From NCBI GenBank assembly GCA_023488645.1, contig JAMDDL010000040.1, forward strand, positions 1 through 5,001: DNA of 5,001 bases. Reading direction: 5' to 3'. A program made the position numbers and the translations under genes. Every line of letters begins with the position of its first letter. The stretch's first letter is position 1. This document shows positions 4,882-5,001 of the stretch, one piece after another. The notes beneath the pieces are model-generated. The model made no database searches. It saw only the letters and a program-made list of their open reading frames with translations, and was not told the DNA's origin. Origin of the DNA: Actinomycetota bacterium (GTDB taxonomy: Bacteria; Actinomycetota; Humimicrobiia; Humimicrobiales; Humimicrobiaceae).

Positions 4882-5001
4882 TCATACTATCCTGGCTAAC
4901 AATAAGGCCAATTCATAAAGCAATATCATTGGTATAGCAAGTAATGCCATGGTAACCGGACTCCAGTCCGGAGTAATAATAGCACAAATTACCAATATTA
5001 C
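4882..5001 (-). CDS. tatC: Sec-independent protein translocase subunit TatC (C-terminal end only)
   Basis: The frame is open from the right window edge to TGA at 4882-4884 and gives the last 39 residues, hydrophobic throughout. They include ITPDWSPVT and LAIPMILLYELALLLAR, which match the TatC signature near its final transmembrane segments: a T-P-x-D turn, then an L-A-I-P helix, then (L/F)-(Y/F)-E. TatC is the polytopic membrane component that recognises twin-arginine signal peptides and recruits TatA. The two-component genes follow after 37 nt on the same strand. Most of the gene lies outside the window, so its integrity cannot be judged. Finding tatC and tatA about 4 kb apart on the same strand, with a regulator cluster between, is less usual than adjacent tatAC. 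Confidence 0.85.
   Translation of the reverse strand, partial: VILVICAIITPDWSPVTMALLAIPMILLYELALLLARIV

Overview
The window is AT-rich and bacterial. It carries parts of a twin-arginine (Tat) protein export locus, an iron-sulfur subunit of a molybdopterin-type oxidoreductase, an OmpR-type two-component system, a small cysteine-rich HTH regulator and one IS256-family insertion sequence. Together these suggest an anaerobic or facultatively anaerobic bacterium. The phylum cannot be fixed from the sequence. The two-CW type cysteine domain is familiar from Desulfobacterota-like anaerobes, while the base composition would also suit low-GC lineages such as Clostridia or Atribacterota.

Layout, left to right. 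Positions 1-512 (minus) are the N-terminal 170 residues of a multi-cluster 4Fe-4S electron-transfer subunit. tatA (582-788, minus) lies 69 bp upstream of it, probably in the same operon. From 789 to 908 is an AT-only-like leader holding a 16-bp tandem duplication, a perfect 20-bp palindrome and an operator-like motif. Positions 909-2208 are a complete IS256-family element of exactly 1300 bp. It has 25-bp imperfect terminal inverted repeats and is flanked by a perfect 8-bp target duplication (CTCAAGTC). Its transposase keeps the DDE triad, but a one-base loss frameshifts the last ~31 residues. Next come a good promoter with an overlapping operator-like palindrome, and a plus-strand gene (2336-2719) for an HTH protein with a C-terminal two-CW cysteine domain. 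Facing it across a 95-bp convergent gap is a minus-strand operon: tatC (C-terminal end only, 4882-5001), then an OmpR/PhoB response regulator (4170-4844), then a HAMP histidine kinase (2815-4173). Regulator and kinase genes overlap by 4 nt.

How the genes may work together (inference). The Tat translocase would export the folded, cofactor-loaded catalytic partner of the iron-sulfur subunit. The HTH/two-CW protein is divergent from tatA and could be a redox or metal-responsive regulator of both itself and the tatA-oxidoreductase operon, because a near-identical 16-bp motif lies upstream of each gene in the same relative orientation. The insertion sequence landed between these two motifs and cut the edge of a predicted tatA -35 box. 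Before insertion the tatA-HTH intergenic region would have been about 239 bp, with the two motifs about 64 bp apart.
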